A stretch of DNA of 51,154 nucleotides from Roseicyclus sp041163945 (GCA_041163945.1 JBEAQJ010000039.1:1-51154); one strand, 5' to 3'. Positions 1-8,892 are shown, numbered from the stretch's first letter. The notes: generated by a model not told the origin, from the sequence alone. Numbers and translations are program-made.

Positions 1-612
1 GGGGTGTTCTGGCCAAGCCGCCGCCTTTTGTGCGTCGCCGATCTGCACTTGGGCAAATCCCATCGCATGGCCCGGCGCACGGGCGCGCTGCTCCCACCCT
101 ATGAAACGGGCGAAACCCTGCTTCGGCTGGCCCAAGACATTGCCACATTGGCCCCGGCCACGGTGATTTGCCTTGGCGACAGTTTCGATGATCTGGAGGC
201 CGCCACAGCCCTCGCCGATCCGCTGAAGGATCAGTTGATGGCGCTGATGGCGGGGCGGCGCTGGGTCTGGGTCTTGGGCAATCACGACCCCGGACCGGTG
301 GATCTGGGGGGCAGCCATCTGGCCGAACATCGCGATGGTCCGCTGGTGTTTCGCCACATCGCCGAACCCGACCCAAGGGGCGAAGTCTCGGGCCATTATC
401 ACCCCAAGCTGCGTCTGCAACTGCCGGGGCGCAGCATCACGCGCCGGTGTTTCCTGCTTGATGCGGCGCGGCTGATCCTGCCGGCCTATGGCGCCTACAC
501 GGGTGGGCTGTTTTGCGACCGGCCGGAACTTTCCGGCCTGATGGCGCCCGGCGCCCAGGCCATCGCCATCGCGCCCGATGCCGCCCCGGTGCGGCTGCCG
601 ATGCCCCGCTGA
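1..612 (+). CDS. pdeM: PdeM-type metallophosphoesterase (5' end outside window)
   Basis: Metal-dependent phosphoesterase of the ligase-associated PdeM group, thought to act on DNA ends or nucleic-acid phosphodiesters together with an Lhr-like helicase and an ATP-dependent ligase. The metal-binding motifs appear in family order: DLHLGKS (about visible residues 15-21), LGDSFDD, GNHDPG and GHYHPKL. The reading frame is open to base 1. The GTG at 4 lies just before the FWPSRRLLCVADLHL stretch, which in relatives is preceded by more residues, so I treat the gene as truncated by the window rather than starting at 4. It converges on folD. The partner helicase and ligase would be expected upstream, outside the window. 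A different calcineurin-like phosphoesterase cannot be excluded. Confidence 0.85.
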   Translation, partial: GVFWPSRRLLCVADLHLGKSHRMARRTGALLPPYETGETLLRLAQDIATLAPATVICLGDSFDDLEAATALADPLKDQLMALMAGRRWVWVLGNHDPGPVDLGGSHLAEHRDGPLVFRHIAEPDPRGEVSGHYHPKLRLQLPGRSITRRCFLLDAARLILPAYGAYTGGLFCDRPELSGLMAPGAQAIAIAPDAAPVRLPMPR

Positions 613-687
613 GCCCACCCGGCGCTGCCGGCCCGGATCCGCGCCCCAGGCCAAAGACCGGGGGCGGGGCGTCAGACCGTCATCTTG

Positions 688-1587
688 TCATGCGGTCAGG
701 CCGTGCGGCTCGGGCAGCCCATGCGCCCGGCAACAGGCCGTCAGTGTGTTGGCCAACAGACAGGCAATCGTCATTGGCCCCACCCCCCCCGGAACCGGGG
801 TGATCGCGCCCGCCACGGCAGCGCAGCTGTCATAATGGCAATCGCCCACCAGCCGGGTCTTTTCGGGGTCATCGGGGTGGGGCACGCGGTTGATGCCCAC
901 GTCGATCACCGTCGCGCCGGGCTTGACCCAATCGCCCCGGATCATCTCGGGCCGTCCGACCGCCGCCACAAGGATATCGGCGCGCCGACAGACCGCGCCC
1001 AGGTCGCGGGTGCGCGAATGCGCGATGGTCACGGTGCAGCTGTCGCCCAATAGAAGCTGCGCCATGGGTTTGCCCACGATATTGGACCGGCCCACCACAA
1101 CCGCCTCCATGCCGGCCAGATCGCCGTGATGGTCGCGCAGCATCATCAGGCACCCCAAGGGCGTGCAGGGCACCAGCGCCGCCTGACCCGTGCCCAAAAG
1201 ACCCACGTTCGAGATGTGAAACCCATCCACATCCTTGGCTGGATCAATGGCCGCGATGACCTTTGCGGCATCCACATGGGCGGGCAAGGGCAACTGCACC
1301 AAGATCCCATGCACCGACGGATCGGCATTCAAACGCGCGACCAGCGCCAGAATATCGGCCTCGGGCGTGGTTGCGGCAAGCTTGTGTTCCCGGCTTGCCA
1401 TGCCGGCCTCGACCGTCTGGATCCCCTTGTTGCGAACATAGACCTGGCTGGCCGGATCCTGCCCCACCAGCACCACCGCCAAGCCCGGCACGATCCCGTG
1501 CTCGGCCTTCAACGCGGCCACATGGCCCGCCACCTGCCCCCGCACCCGGCTTGCAAAGGCCTTACCGTCGATGATCTGCGCTGCCAT
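688..1587 (-). CDS. folD: Bifunctional methylenetetrahydrofolate dehydrogenase/cyclohydrolase FolD
   Basis: Cytosolic enzyme interconverting 5,10-methylene-THF, methenyl-THF and 10-formyl-THF with NADP. Visible family marks are the catalytic-lysine region YVRNKGIQTVEAGM, the QLPLPAHVDA segment, the nucleotide-binding VVGRSNIVGKPMAQLLL and the C-terminal PVPGGVGPMTIACLLANT. The 299-residue length is normal. I chose ATG at 1587 (MAAQIIDGK) rather than the in-frame start 33 bases further upstream. The family begins here, and AAGGG lies about 7 bases before this ATG. It is 144 bases downstream of fhs on the same strand, and the two together give complete formate-to-methylene-THF interconversion. 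A long hairpin separates them. Confidence 0.97.
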   Translation of the reverse strand: MAAQIIDGKAFASRVRGQVAGHVAALKAEHGIVPGLAVVLVGQDPASQVYVRNKGIQTVEAGMASREHKLAATTPEADILALVARLNADPSVHGILVQLPLPAHVDAAKVIAAIDPAKDVDGFHISNVGLLGTGQAALVPCTPLGCLMMLRDHHGDLAGMEAVVVGRSNIVGKPMAQLLLGDSCTVTIAHSRTRDLGAVCRRADILVAAVGRPEMIRGDWVKPGATVIDVGINRVPHPDDPEKTRLVGDCHYDSCAAVAGAITPVPGGVGPMTIACLLANTLTACCRAHGLPEPHGLTA

Positions 1588-1687
1588 GTTCTGACCCTTC
1601 ATCTTTCCGAAAATCCGCAATCCCGCCCTCAGGCCCCCTGCGTCGCAGCCTGACCGGATCGCCCCGGGCCGCCCAGCGGGTGGCCCG

Positions 1688-1722
1688 CGCGGTGGCGGGG
1701 GTTCGATGCCCCCGCCACCGCG
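1688..1722 (-). terminator. Perfect 14-bp hairpin between fhs and folD
   Basis: Bases 1688-1701 are perfectly complementary to 1709-1722 around a 7-base loop (TTCGATG). It lies 10 bases past the fhs stop codon on the minus strand. There is no T-tract after the stem in the direction of transcription. It may be a Rho-type or processing hairpin that lowers folD expression or stabilises the fhs message, rather than a classical intrinsic terminator. Confidence 0.5.
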
Positions 1723-1731
1723 CCCGCCTGT

Positions 1732-3408
1732 CTAGAACAGGCCTTCGATCAAGCCCGCCGCGTTCAACCGGATCGTCTCGGATGCGGGCACCTTGGGCAA
1801 GCCCGGCATGGTCATGATCTCGCCGCAGATCGCCACGACAAATCCCGCCCCCGCCGACAGCCGCACCTCGCGCACGGGGATCGTGTGCCCCTCGGGGGCC
1901 CCCCGCAGGTTGGGATCCGTCGAAAAGGAATACTGCGTCTTGGCCATGCACACGGGCAGATGGCCATAGCCTGCGTCTTCCCAGGCTTTCAGCTGCGCCC
2001 GCACCGATGCATCGGCCGTGACCGCACCCGCGCGGTAGATCTTTCCGGCGATGGTTTCGATCTTGGCCATCAGGCCCATCGTGTCCGGATAGAGCGGTGC
2101 GAAATCGGCCTGGCCGCTTTCGGCCAATTCGGCCACGCGGTGCGCCAGATCCTCGATCCCGGCGCTGCCCTCGGCCCAATGGCGACACAAGATCGCCTCT
2201 GACCCCTGCGCGGCGACATAGGCCTTGACGGCCGCGATCTCGGCTTCGGTGTCACCGGCGAAATGGTTGATGCCCACCACCACGGGCACACCAAAGCTTT
2301 TCACATTCTCGATATGGCGGCCCAGATTGGCGCAGCCTGCCTCGACCGCGGCCACATTCTCGGCGCCCAGATCGGCCTTGGCGACGCCGCCGTTCATCTT
2401 CATCGCCCGCACGGTGGCCACGATCACCACGGCATCGGGGGCAAGGCCGGCTTTGCGGCACTTGATGTTCATGAACTTTTCCGCACCCAGATCGGCACCA
2501 AACCCGGCCTCGGTCACGACGAAATCGGCCAGCTTGAGCGCCGTCTTGGTGGCGATCACGCTGTTGCAGCCATGCGCGATATTGGCAAAGGGCCCGCCGT
2601 GCACGAAGGCGGGGTTGTTTTCCAGCGTCTGCACCAGATTGGGCTGCATCGCATCCTTGAGCAGCACCGTCATGGCGCCATCGGCCTTGATGTCGCGGCA
2701 AAAGACCGGGGATTTGTCGCGACGATAGGCCACGATCATGTCGCCCAGGCGCCGCTCCAGATCGACCAGGTTCTCGCTCAGGCACAAGATCGCCATCACC
2801 TCGGAGGCGACGGTGATGTCAAACCCCGTCTGGCGCGGAAAACCGTTCGACACGCCGCCCAAGGATACGACGATATCGCGCAGCGCACGGTCGTTCATAT
2901 CCATCACGCGGCGCCAGACCACGCGGCGTTCGTCGATGCCCAGCGCATTGCCCCAATAGATGTGGTTGTCGATCATCGCGCTCAGCAGGTTGTGGGCCGC
3001 CGTGATCGCATGGAAATCGCCGGTGAAATGCAGATTCATCTCTTCCATCGGCACGACTTGCGCATAACCGCCCCCCGCGGCCCCGCCCTTCATGCCGAAA
3101 TTCGGGCCAAGGCTGGCCTCGCGGATACAGATCGCGGCCTTTTTGCCGATGCGGTTCAGCCCATCGCCCAAGCCAACCGTGGTGGTGGTCTTGCCTTCAC
3201 CCGCAGGGGTGGGGTTGATCGCAGTCACGAGGATCAGCTTGCCGTTCGGCCGATCGGCCAGGCCGGTGATGAAATCCTGCCCGACCTTGGCCTTGTCATG
3301 CCCATAGGGCAGCAGGGCCTCGGTCGGAATGCCAAGGCGGGCACCGATTTGCTGGATCGGTTGTTTCTTCGCCTCGCGGGCGATCTCGATATCTGTCTTA
3401 AAGGCCAT
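1732..3408 (-). CDS. fhs: Formate-tetrahydrofolate ligase
   Basis: ATP-dependent ligase that makes 10-formyl-THF from formate and THF. The N-terminal part carries the nucleotide-binding TPAGEGKTTTTVGLGDGL (about residues 68-85). This is followed by the conserved GMKGGAAGGGYAQVVPMEEM and HFTGDFHAITAAHNLL segments, and CGEIMTMPGLPK near the C-terminus. At 558 residues it is full length. The start is MAFKTDIEIA, matching the family N-terminus. It is followed by folD and preceded by a MOSC gene 141 bases upstream. In Rhodobacterales, Fhs and FolD support use of methyl groups from glycine betaine and DMSP breakdown. The dimethylglycine dehydrogenase-like gene at 44.4 kb would fit that, as an inference. 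Confidence 0.98.
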   Translation of the reverse strand: MAFKTDIEIAREAKKQPIQQIGARLGIPTEALLPYGHDKAKVGQDFITGLADRPNGKLILVTAINPTPAGEGKTTTTVGLGDGLNRIGKKAAICIREASLGPNFGMKGGAAGGGYAQVVPMEEMNLHFTGDFHAITAAHNLLSAMIDNHIYWGNALGIDERRVVWRRVMDMNDRALRDIVVSLGGVSNGFPRQTGFDITVASEVMAILCLSENLVDLERRLGDMIVAYRRDKSPVFCRDIKADGAMTVLLKDAMQPNLVQTLENNPAFVHGGPFANIAHGCNSVIATKTALKLADFVVTEAGFGADLGAEKFMNIKCRKAGLAPDAVVIVATVRAMKMNGGVAKADLGAENVAAVEAGCANLGRHIENVKSFGVPVVVGINHFAGDTEAEIAAVKAYVAAQGSEAILCRHWAEGSAGIEDLAHRVAELAESGQADFAPLYPDTMGLMAKIETIAGKIYRAGAVTADASVRAQLKAWEDAGYGHLPVCMAKTQYSFSTDPNLRGAPEGHTIPVREVRLSAGAGFVVAICGEIMTMPGLPKVPASETIRLNAAGLIEGLF

Positions 3409-3455
3409 ATCCGGCGGGCTCCCTTCCCACGTGCGGGCGTTTTGTCTTTGGTTCG

Positions 3456-3483
3456 CCTATAGCGGGTAGAACGCGCGCCCCAA
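3456..3483 (-). promoter_or_regulatory. Possible sigma-70-like promoter for fhs
   Basis: On the minus strand, TTGGGG (3483-3478) and TATAGG (3461-3456) are separated by 16 bases and lie upstream of fhs. Agreement with consensus is partial and nothing else supports it, so this is a weak candidate. Confidence 0.25.
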
Positions 3484-3538
3484 GGATCGATTGCGACACA
3501 TTCGCGGGCTCAATCGCCACACTGCGTTTCCGATGCGA

Positions 3539-3550
3539 AACGCATGCGTT
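3539..3550. promoter_or_regulatory. 12-bp perfect palindrome upstream of fhs
   Basis: AACGCATGCGTT reads the same on both strands and ends on the first base of the MOSC stop codon. An overlapping imperfect repeat pairs GCGTTTC (3524-3530) with GAAACGC (3537-3543). It could be an operator for fhs-folD or simply a weak terminator of the MOSC gene. Confidence 0.3.
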
Positions 3551-4158
3551 CAACGCGCGTCTTTTCGGGCCTGTTCGAGATGGGCCCAAACCGGCTGGTC
3601 GGGGATGTGCAGACGCAGATGTGCGCCCAGCGCAATGGTCCCCTCACGCTCGACCCAGGCCGTCACGCCACGCCGGCCCTGCGCCGCGGCTCGAAACGCC
3701 TGCCCCTTGCCGGGGTGGCGTGCCTCGATCGGTTTGGCCGGCAACATGCAGGGCCGGTTTTCCATGTCGATGGTCACGGTGGTGCCGCTGGTTTCATCTT
3801 GAAGCCGGGCGGATGGCGGCACATGACTAAAATCGGAGATGCCGCGGATCACCATCGACGCCCCCACAAGTGCGGGATCCAGCGCCGCAATCCCCATGTC
3901 GGCGGCGATCGCCTCCAGCTCCTCGGCGGACAGGATCGACAGCTGGCGTGTGTTGCGGATCGGCGTGCCGCGCTTGTATTGCGCCAGCACCCGGCTGTCG
4001 GAGGGGCGCACCAGCCCCGCCCGGCTTTCGCCCGCATAGCCCGCGAAGCTCAGGGCCATTTCGGCAAGCGGTTGGGTTTCCAAGGCGGCGTCGCGGTCGG
4101 GGTTCACACCCAACCAGACAACGGTGGCGGTGAAATCGGTCGGGATCAGCGCGGGCAT
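3550..4158 (-). CDS. MOSC domain-containing protein
   Basis: MOSC-fold protein of about 202 residues. The family includes the C-terminal domain of molybdenum cofactor sulfurases and the YiiM-type proteins, and acts through a conserved cysteine. Here the cysteine lies in NRPCMLPAKPI. The arginine- and glycine-rich C-terminal half (GRRGVTAWVEREGTIALG) fits the fold. The chosen ATG (4158, MPALIPTDF) has AAAGGA 7 bases upstream. A longer frame would run back through the ftsH terminator. The gene stands alone between that terminator and fhs. The substrate is unknown. Confidence 0.8.
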   Translation of the reverse strand: MPALIPTDFTATVVWLGVNPDRDAALETQPLAEMALSFAGYAGESRAGLVRPSDSRVLAQYKRGTPIRNTRQLSILSAEELEAIAADMGIAALDPALVGASMVIRGISDFSHVPPSARLQDETSGTTVTIDMENRPCMLPAKPIEARHPGKGQAFRAAAQGRRGVTAWVEREGTIALGAHLRLHIPDQPVWAHLEQARKDAR

Positions 4159-4234
4159 CGGGGCGTCCTTTGAAAAGCCCCGTGATGTCACCCAAGCGCG
4201 CCCGAATGCGCAAGCCGGAACCTGCGCAAAGCAC

Positions 4235-4261
4235 AAAGAAAGGGCCCCCTTTCGGGGGCCC
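4235..4261 (-). terminator. Intrinsic terminator of ftsH
   Basis: On the minus strand, GGGCCCCC and GGGGGCCC form an 8-bp GC stem (4254-4261 with 4242-4249) closed by a GAAA tetraloop. TTTCTTT (4241-4235) follows directly. It lies 25 bases past the ftsH stop and before the MOSC start, so it closes the long ruv-tol-ftsH cluster. Confidence 0.9.
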
Positions 4262-4285
4262 GTTCACAATACCGATGTCCGTGGG

Positions 4286-6202
4286 TCAGGCGCTGGGTTC
4301 AGGTTCCATATCGCCCGCGGGTTTGGATTTGGGCTTGAGCTTGGGGATTGCCGTGATCGACGGCGCACCGCCCGACCGGCTGCTGGTGTCGCCGCTGTCG
4401 TCGCCCTTGTTCAAGGGTTCGCCATTGATGACCTTCTGGATTTCGATGCCGGTCAGGGTTTCGTATTCCAAAAGCCCTTGCGCCAGCCGTTCCAGATCGT
4501 CGCGTTTTTCGGTCAGGATGCGCTTGGCCGTGTCATAGCCTTCGTCGATCAGCGCCTTGACCTTGTCGTCGATGATTTTCTGGGTCGCCGCGGAATGGTT
4601 GGTGCCGCCGCCATAAGACCCCAGGTAGGATTGCTGTTCGTTGGCATAATCGACATAGCCCAATTCCTCGGCATAGCCGAATTGGGTGACCATGGCGCGC
4701 GCGATGCGCGACACCTGCTGGATGTCGCTGGCCGCGCCCGAGGTGACCATTTCCTTGCCAAACACCAGCTCTTCGGCCACGCGCCCCCCCATCGCCATCG
4801 CGATTTTCGAGGTATATTTGCGATAGCTGACCGACAGCTGATCGCGTTCGGGCAAGGACAGCACCAGACCCAACGCCCGGCCCCGCGGAATGATCGTGGC
4901 CTTGTGGATCGGGTCGTGATCGGGAACATTCATGCCGACGATGGCGTGGCCCGCTTCGTGATAGGCGGTCAGCTTCTTTTCATCCTCGGACATGACCATC
5001 GATCGACGCTCGGCGCCCATCATCACCTTGTCCTTGGCGTTTTCGAAATCTTCCATCGTCACGAAACGGCGGTTCACGCGCGCCGCCATCAATGCGGCCT
5101 CGTTGACCAGATTGGCCAGGTCAGCCCCCGAAAAGCCCGGCGTGCCGCGCGCGATGATGCGCAGGTCCACATCAGGGCCCAGCGGCACCTTGCGGGCGTG
5201 CACGCTCAGGATGCGCTCACGGCCCTTGATGTCGGGGTTGGGCACCTGCACCTGACGGTCAAAGCGGCCGGGCCGCAGAAGTGCGGGATCGAGCACATCG
5301 GGGCGGTTGGTGGCCGCAATGATGATGATGCCTTCGTTGGCTTCGAACCCGTCCATTTCGACCAGCAGCTGGTTCAGCGTCTGTTCGCGTTCGTCGTTGC
5401 CCCCGCCGTAGCCCACGCCGCGCGACCGGCCGACCGCGTCGATTTCATCGATGAACACGATGCACGGCGCGTTTTTCTTGGCCTGTTCGAACATGTCGCG
5501 CACACGGCTGGCGCCCACGCCCACGAACATTTCCACGAAATCCGAACCCGAGATGGTGAAGAACGGCACGCCCGCTTCACCCGCAATGGCGCGCGCCAAC
5601 AGTGTCTTGCCGGTGCCGGGCGGGCCCACCAACAACGCGCCTTTCGGAATCTTGCCGCCCAAGCGGCTGAATTTCTGCGGATTGCGCAAAAACTCGACGA
5701 TTTCCTCAAGCTCTTCCTTGGCTTCGTCGATGCCTGCCACGTCATCAAAGGTCACGCGGCCGTGCTTTTCGGTCAGAAGCTTGGCCTTGGATTTGCCAAA
5801 ACCCATCGCCCCGCCGCGCCCGCCGCCCTGCATCCGGTTCATGAAGAAAATCCAGATGCCGATCAGCACCAGAACCGGCAGCCACAGCGACAAGATGCTC
5901 AGGAACCCCGATTGTTCTTGCGGCCGCGCCTCGATCCGAACACCGCGATCAAGCAAGATCTGCGTGGTGTTGGCATCACCGGGGGCCACCGTGCCAAAGG
6001 TGCCGTCTGGCGTGGTGAATTGCACGTTCTCGCCATCCAGCGTGGCCGACAGAACCTGGCCGCTTTGCACTTGGGCAATGAATTCGGAATAGGCCACGCC
6101 ACGCTGCGCCACCTGATTCTGGCCGCCCGAAAACAGGTTGAACAGCGCCAGGATCAGCAAGAACAGCACGACCCAGAATGCGACGTTTCTCGCGTTGCCC
6201 AA
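4286..6202 (-). CDS. ftsH: ATP-dependent zinc metalloprotease FtsH (TTG start)
   Basis: Inner-membrane AAA+ protease that degrades misfolded membrane proteins and short-lived regulators. Order of parts: membrane segment about residues 8-25, periplasmic region, second membrane segment about 102-122, AAA module with Walker A GPPGTGKT (about 193-200), Walker B CIVFIDEID, second region of homology NRPDVLDPALLRPGRFDR, then the zinc site HEAGH (about 415-419). At 638 residues it is full length. The codon at 6202 that matches the family N-terminus MGNARNVAF is TTG, not ATG. A strong AAGGAG sits 8 bases before it, which fixes this start. It is the last gene of the cluster, 77 bases after tilS, and a terminator follows. 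Confidence 0.98.
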   Translation of the reverse strand: MGNARNVAFWVVLFLLILALFNLFSGGQNQVAQRGVAYSEFIAQVQSGQVLSATLDGENVQFTTPDGTFGTVAPGDANTTQILLDRGVRIEARPQEQSGFLSILSLWLPVLVLIGIWIFFMNRMQGGGRGGAMGFGKSKAKLLTEKHGRVTFDDVAGIDEAKEELEEIVEFLRNPQKFSRLGGKIPKGALLVGPPGTGKTLLARAIAGEAGVPFFTISGSDFVEMFVGVGASRVRDMFEQAKKNAPCIVFIDEIDAVGRSRGVGYGGGNDEREQTLNQLLVEMDGFEANEGIIIIAATNRPDVLDPALLRPGRFDRQVQVPNPDIKGRERILSVHARKVPLGPDVDLRIIARGTPGFSGADLANLVNEAALMAARVNRRFVTMEDFENAKDKVMMGAERRSMVMSEDEKKLTAYHEAGHAIVGMNVPDHDPIHKATIIPRGRALGLVLSLPERDQLSVSYRKYTSKIAMAMGGRVAEELVFGKEMVTSGAASDIQQVSRIARAMVTQFGYAEELGYVDYANEQQSYLGSYGGGTNHSAATQKIIDDKVKALIDEGYDTAKRILTEKRDDLERLAQGLLEYETLTGIEIQKVINGEPLNKGDDSGDTSSRSGGAPSITAIPKLKPKSKPAGDMEPEPSA

Positions 6203-6279
6203 GGGGATATCTCCTTACATCGGGGCGAAAGCAGTGCCGCCCACGCCATGGGTGAAAGATAGACATGCCGCGCCTGACT

Positions 6280-7557
6280 TCAATGTGATTCAAGGAACTG
6301 GGCGAAATGGCCGCCCCATGGGCGGAACCCGATGGCATCGGCCGGCCCAACACCCAAGGGCCCGCAGGCCACGAGCCTGTCGCCCAAAAACAGCGCAGGC
6401 CAGCTGTAAGCGGCCCGCGCCGGGGCAGAAACTTGCGTGTTTTCCGGGCGTTGTGCCCAACCATCCGGCCCCAATGCGCGCAGCGTCAACCCCGGTTCCA
6501 CCGCCGTGCCCAGCTGCCAGCGTCGATCCCAGATCGTCGCCGCATCGGCGGGGATCTGCGCATCGCGCAGCACCGCCCCCTCGCGGCAGAGACGGATCGC
6601 CGCAGTACCGACCATCACATCCACGCCGTGCAGCGTGCCACCGCCCCCCGACAAGACCCGATCCAACAGCGCCTCAAGCGCCTGGGCGCGCGGCCGGTAG
6701 GGGGCCGAAGCCACCCATTGCAATGCGCCGGCCAAGATCCGCATCTGGCTGTCGCGTTCGACACCCGCCAACCCATCGCGCGCAATCAGCAGATCGCCCG
6801 TGGGCGCGCCGTTCACCCGGTCTTCGGTCACGATGCGCCGGGCGATGTCCGCCGCACGCGCCCGACAGGCTTCGGCCGCGCGCGCCAAACGGGCGGCGGT
6901 GCGTGCCAGCCCATCGGGGGCCAATCCAAGCGCCGCCATCGCCTGGCGGGCGCGCACCCGATCAAAGCGGGGATCGGCATTTGACGGATCATCGACAAAG
7001 GGCATGTGCAAGGTTGTGGCATAGCGGCGCAAATCCGCGCGCGTTTCGTCCAGAAGCGGGCGCAACACACACCACCCGCCCCGCGCATCCCACAGCCGCC
7101 GCGCAGGCGCCATGGCCGCCAAACCGTCCACCCCCGATCCCCGCAACAAGCGCAACAGCACCGTTTCGGCCTGATCGTCACGGGTATGGGCAAAAAGCAC
7201 ATGCGCCAGCGTTCCACGCCAGGCGCCGATCAGATCGTGGCGCGCCTGACGCGCCGCATCTTGCAGATTGCCCTGACCATCCCAGTGCCATCGCAGGCAG
7301 TCATGGGCATGCCCCAGCGCGGCACATTCGGCCGCCACCATCGCGGCCTCGGCGGCGGCAGCCGGGCGCAGCCCGTGGTCGATCGTCACCACCCGCAGAC
7401 CGATGCCCATGACCCGTGCCCAGCCATGCGCCAAGGCCAGCATCGCCATGCTGTCGCCGCCCCCCGACACGGCCAGGCCAATCGCAGCCGGGAAATCCGG
7501 GCCCAGCAAGCGGCCCATCTGCGCGGCAAAGCGGGTTTCAAGCCCGTCGTGGCTCAC
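6280..7557 (-). CDS. tilS: tRNA(Ile)-lysidine synthetase
   Basis: ATP-dependent enzyme that converts the CAU anticodon C34 of tRNA-Ile2 to lysidine, so that AUA is read as isoleucine. It is essential in most bacteria. The PP-loop AVSGGGDSMAMLAL is near the N-terminus (about residues 27-40), followed by the family motifs VTIDHGLR, FAHTRDDQAETVLLRLLRGS and FVDDPSNADPRFDR. I chose GTG at 7557, which overlaps the cpoB stop as GTGA. A longer open frame runs back through cpoB but has no homology to the family. An alternative GTG is at 7563. Length about 425 residues. Confidence 0.93.
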   Translation of the reverse strand: MSHDGLETRFAAQMGRLLGPDFPAAIGLAVSGGGDSMAMLALAHGWARVMGIGLRVVTIDHGLRPAAAAEAAMVAAECAALGHAHDCLRWHWDGQGNLQDAARQARHDLIGAWRGTLAHVLFAHTRDDQAETVLLRLLRGSGVDGLAAMAPARRLWDARGGWCVLRPLLDETRADLRRYATTLHMPFVDDPSNADPRFDRVRARQAMAALGLAPDGLARTAARLARAAEACRARAADIARRIVTEDRVNGAPTGDLLIARDGLAGVERDSQMRILAGALQWVASAPYRPRAQALEALLDRVLSGGGGTLHGVDVMVGTAAIRLCREGAVLRDAQIPADAATIWDRRWQLGTAVEPGLTLRALGPDGWAQRPENTQVSAPARAAYSWPALFLGDRLVACGPLGVGPADAIGFRPWGGHFAQFLESH

Positions 7558-8375
7558 AGGCACCCCAGCCACAGGCGGGTGGCCTCGGCGTGGGCGGCAA
7601 CCGGATCGGCGGAAAAGCGCGCCGCAACCTCGGACAGGGTCAGACAGGCCTCGTCGCGCTGGCCGAGTTCGGCCAACGAAAGCCCCAGGTTCAAAAGCGC
7701 CGCCGGCGCGCGCGGACCAGATGCATCGGCCGTGAAACTGTCCAGATAGGCCCGCGCGGCGCGGTTCCACGCGCCTTGCTGGGCCTCGGCCTGACCTTGC
7801 AGGAAATGCGCTTCGGCCGACAGCGGCCCGCCGGGATAGGTCAGGGTAAAGGCTTCGAAAAGGCGCGCGGCCTCGGCGTAATCACCCGTGTCGAAAGCCG
7901 CCTGCGCGCGGTCGAAATCGCCTTGTTCGGCCACGGCAAGATTGGCCCCGTCTGACGGCAGGCCAGGGATCGGCGCGGGCCCCGCGCCCACCGCTTCGCC
8001 GCCCAAGGACGGGGTGGCGGGCAAATCGGCGATGCGGCAGTCTGGGGTCAGTTCGCACAGCCGGAATTCCAGATCACCGATCCGGTTCGTGCCATCGGAT
8101 ACCACGCGGTCCACGCGCAGCTGCAGCGCTTCGGTGGCTGCGTTCAGGCGGCGCAATTCGGCCTCGATGGCGTCAATCCGGCCCAATACGGTGCCATCGC
8201 CCCCCGAACCCATCGCGCCGCCGGTGGTGTTCAATTCGCCCCGCAGGCGCTGCATCTCGACAAACAGCACCGCCAGTTCTTGCCGGATATCGGCCAGGGA
8301 TTGGGCGCGGTCCTGTGCCAGGGCCATGGGGGCACAAAGCCCCAGCACAAGGGCCAGCCACAGGGCGCGCGCCAT
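7554..8375 (-). CDS. cpoB: Tol-Pal system protein CpoB (YbgF)
   Basis: Periplasmic TPR protein that links peptidoglycan synthesis at the septum to outer-membrane constriction by Tol-Pal. A signal peptide (about 1-20, ending ALA before QDRAQ) is followed by a coiled-coil stretch (about 23-110, IRQELAVLFVEMQRLRGEL and later heptads), a linker, and TPR-like repeats from about residue 150 (FDRAQAAFDTGDYAEAARLF onward). The 273-residue length is normal. It starts 4 bases after pal and overlaps tilS by 4 bases, so it is translationally linked to both. Confidence 0.93.
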   Translation of the reverse strand: MARALWLALVLGLCAPMALAQDRAQSLADIRQELAVLFVEMQRLRGELNTTGGAMGSGGDGTVLGRIDAIEAELRRLNAATEALQLRVDRVVSDGTNRIGDLEFRLCELTPDCRIADLPATPSLGGEAVGAGPAPIPGLPSDGANLAVAEQGDFDRAQAAFDTGDYAEAARLFEAFTLTYPGGPLSAEAHFLQGQAEAQQGAWNRAARAYLDSFTADASGPRAPAALLNLGLSLAELGQRDEACLTLSEVAARFSADPVAAHAEATRLWLGCL

Positions 8376-8379
8376 CCGG

Positions 8380-8892
8380 TCAGACCCCGGCGCCGGCCGT
8401 CAGAACCGTCACACCGCGACGGTTCTGGCTGTAGCAGCTTTCATCCGAACAGATCTCGACCGGGCGTTCCTTGCCGTAGCTGATGGTGTTGAGCCGATCG
8501 GGCGATACGCCTTGCGACACAAGATAATCGCGCACCGCAGCGGCCCGGCGCGCACCCAGTGCAAGGTTGTATTCCCGCGTGCCCTGTTCGTCGGCATGGC
8601 CTTCGATCAGCGCCACGAATTCGGGGTTGGTCAACAACCATTGCGCCTGACCGTCCAGAACCGCCATCGCCGGTCCATCCAGCGTGGATTGATCCACCGC
8701 GAACAACACCCGGTCGCCCACGATCTGGTTGAAATAGGCGATCGAGCCCGGATCGGATACCGACCCAAAGGCCCCCTGCCCCCCATCGAGGTTGACGGCG
8801 TCATCACGGCCAAACAGGCCGCCCTGCGAACAGGCGGACAGCGCCAGCGTGGCGGTCAGCATCAGGGCGGTCGCGCGGAAGGAAATGGTCAT
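8380..8892 (-). CDS. pal: Peptidoglycan-associated lipoprotein Pal
   Basis: Outer-membrane lipoprotein that binds peptidoglycan and is pulled to the septum by TolQRAB. The lipobox LSAC places the lipidated cysteine at residue 21, and serine at +2 fits outer-membrane sorting. The OmpA-like domain follows with EGHADEQGTREYNLALGARR, the peptidoglycan-binding signature. At 170 residues it is full length. AAGGA lies 9 bases before the ATG. It lies 74 bases downstream of tolB, enough for a separate promoter, although I saw no strong one. Confidence 0.97.
   Translation of the reverse strand: MTISFRATALMLTATLALSACSQGGLFGRDDAVNLDGGQGAFGSVSDPGSIAYFNQIVGDRVLFAVDQSTLDGPAMAVLDGQAQWLLTNPEFVALIEGHADEQGTREYNLALGARRAAAVRDYLVSQGVSPDRLNTISYGKERPVEICSDESCYSQNRRGVTVLTAGAGV

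Noticed and set aside
1689..1721. Possible tRNA, because of the GGGGG-TTCGATG-CCCCC T-arm look
   Set aside because: The stem runs on perfectly to 14 bp, no matching acceptor 5' strand, D-arm or anticodon arm is found upstream, and no CCA end follows.
4124..6262. A 712-codon open frame opposite ftsH
   Set aside because: It is the antisense shadow of a clearly real ftsH in GC-rich DNA and has a low-complexity His/Gly/Arg-rich product.
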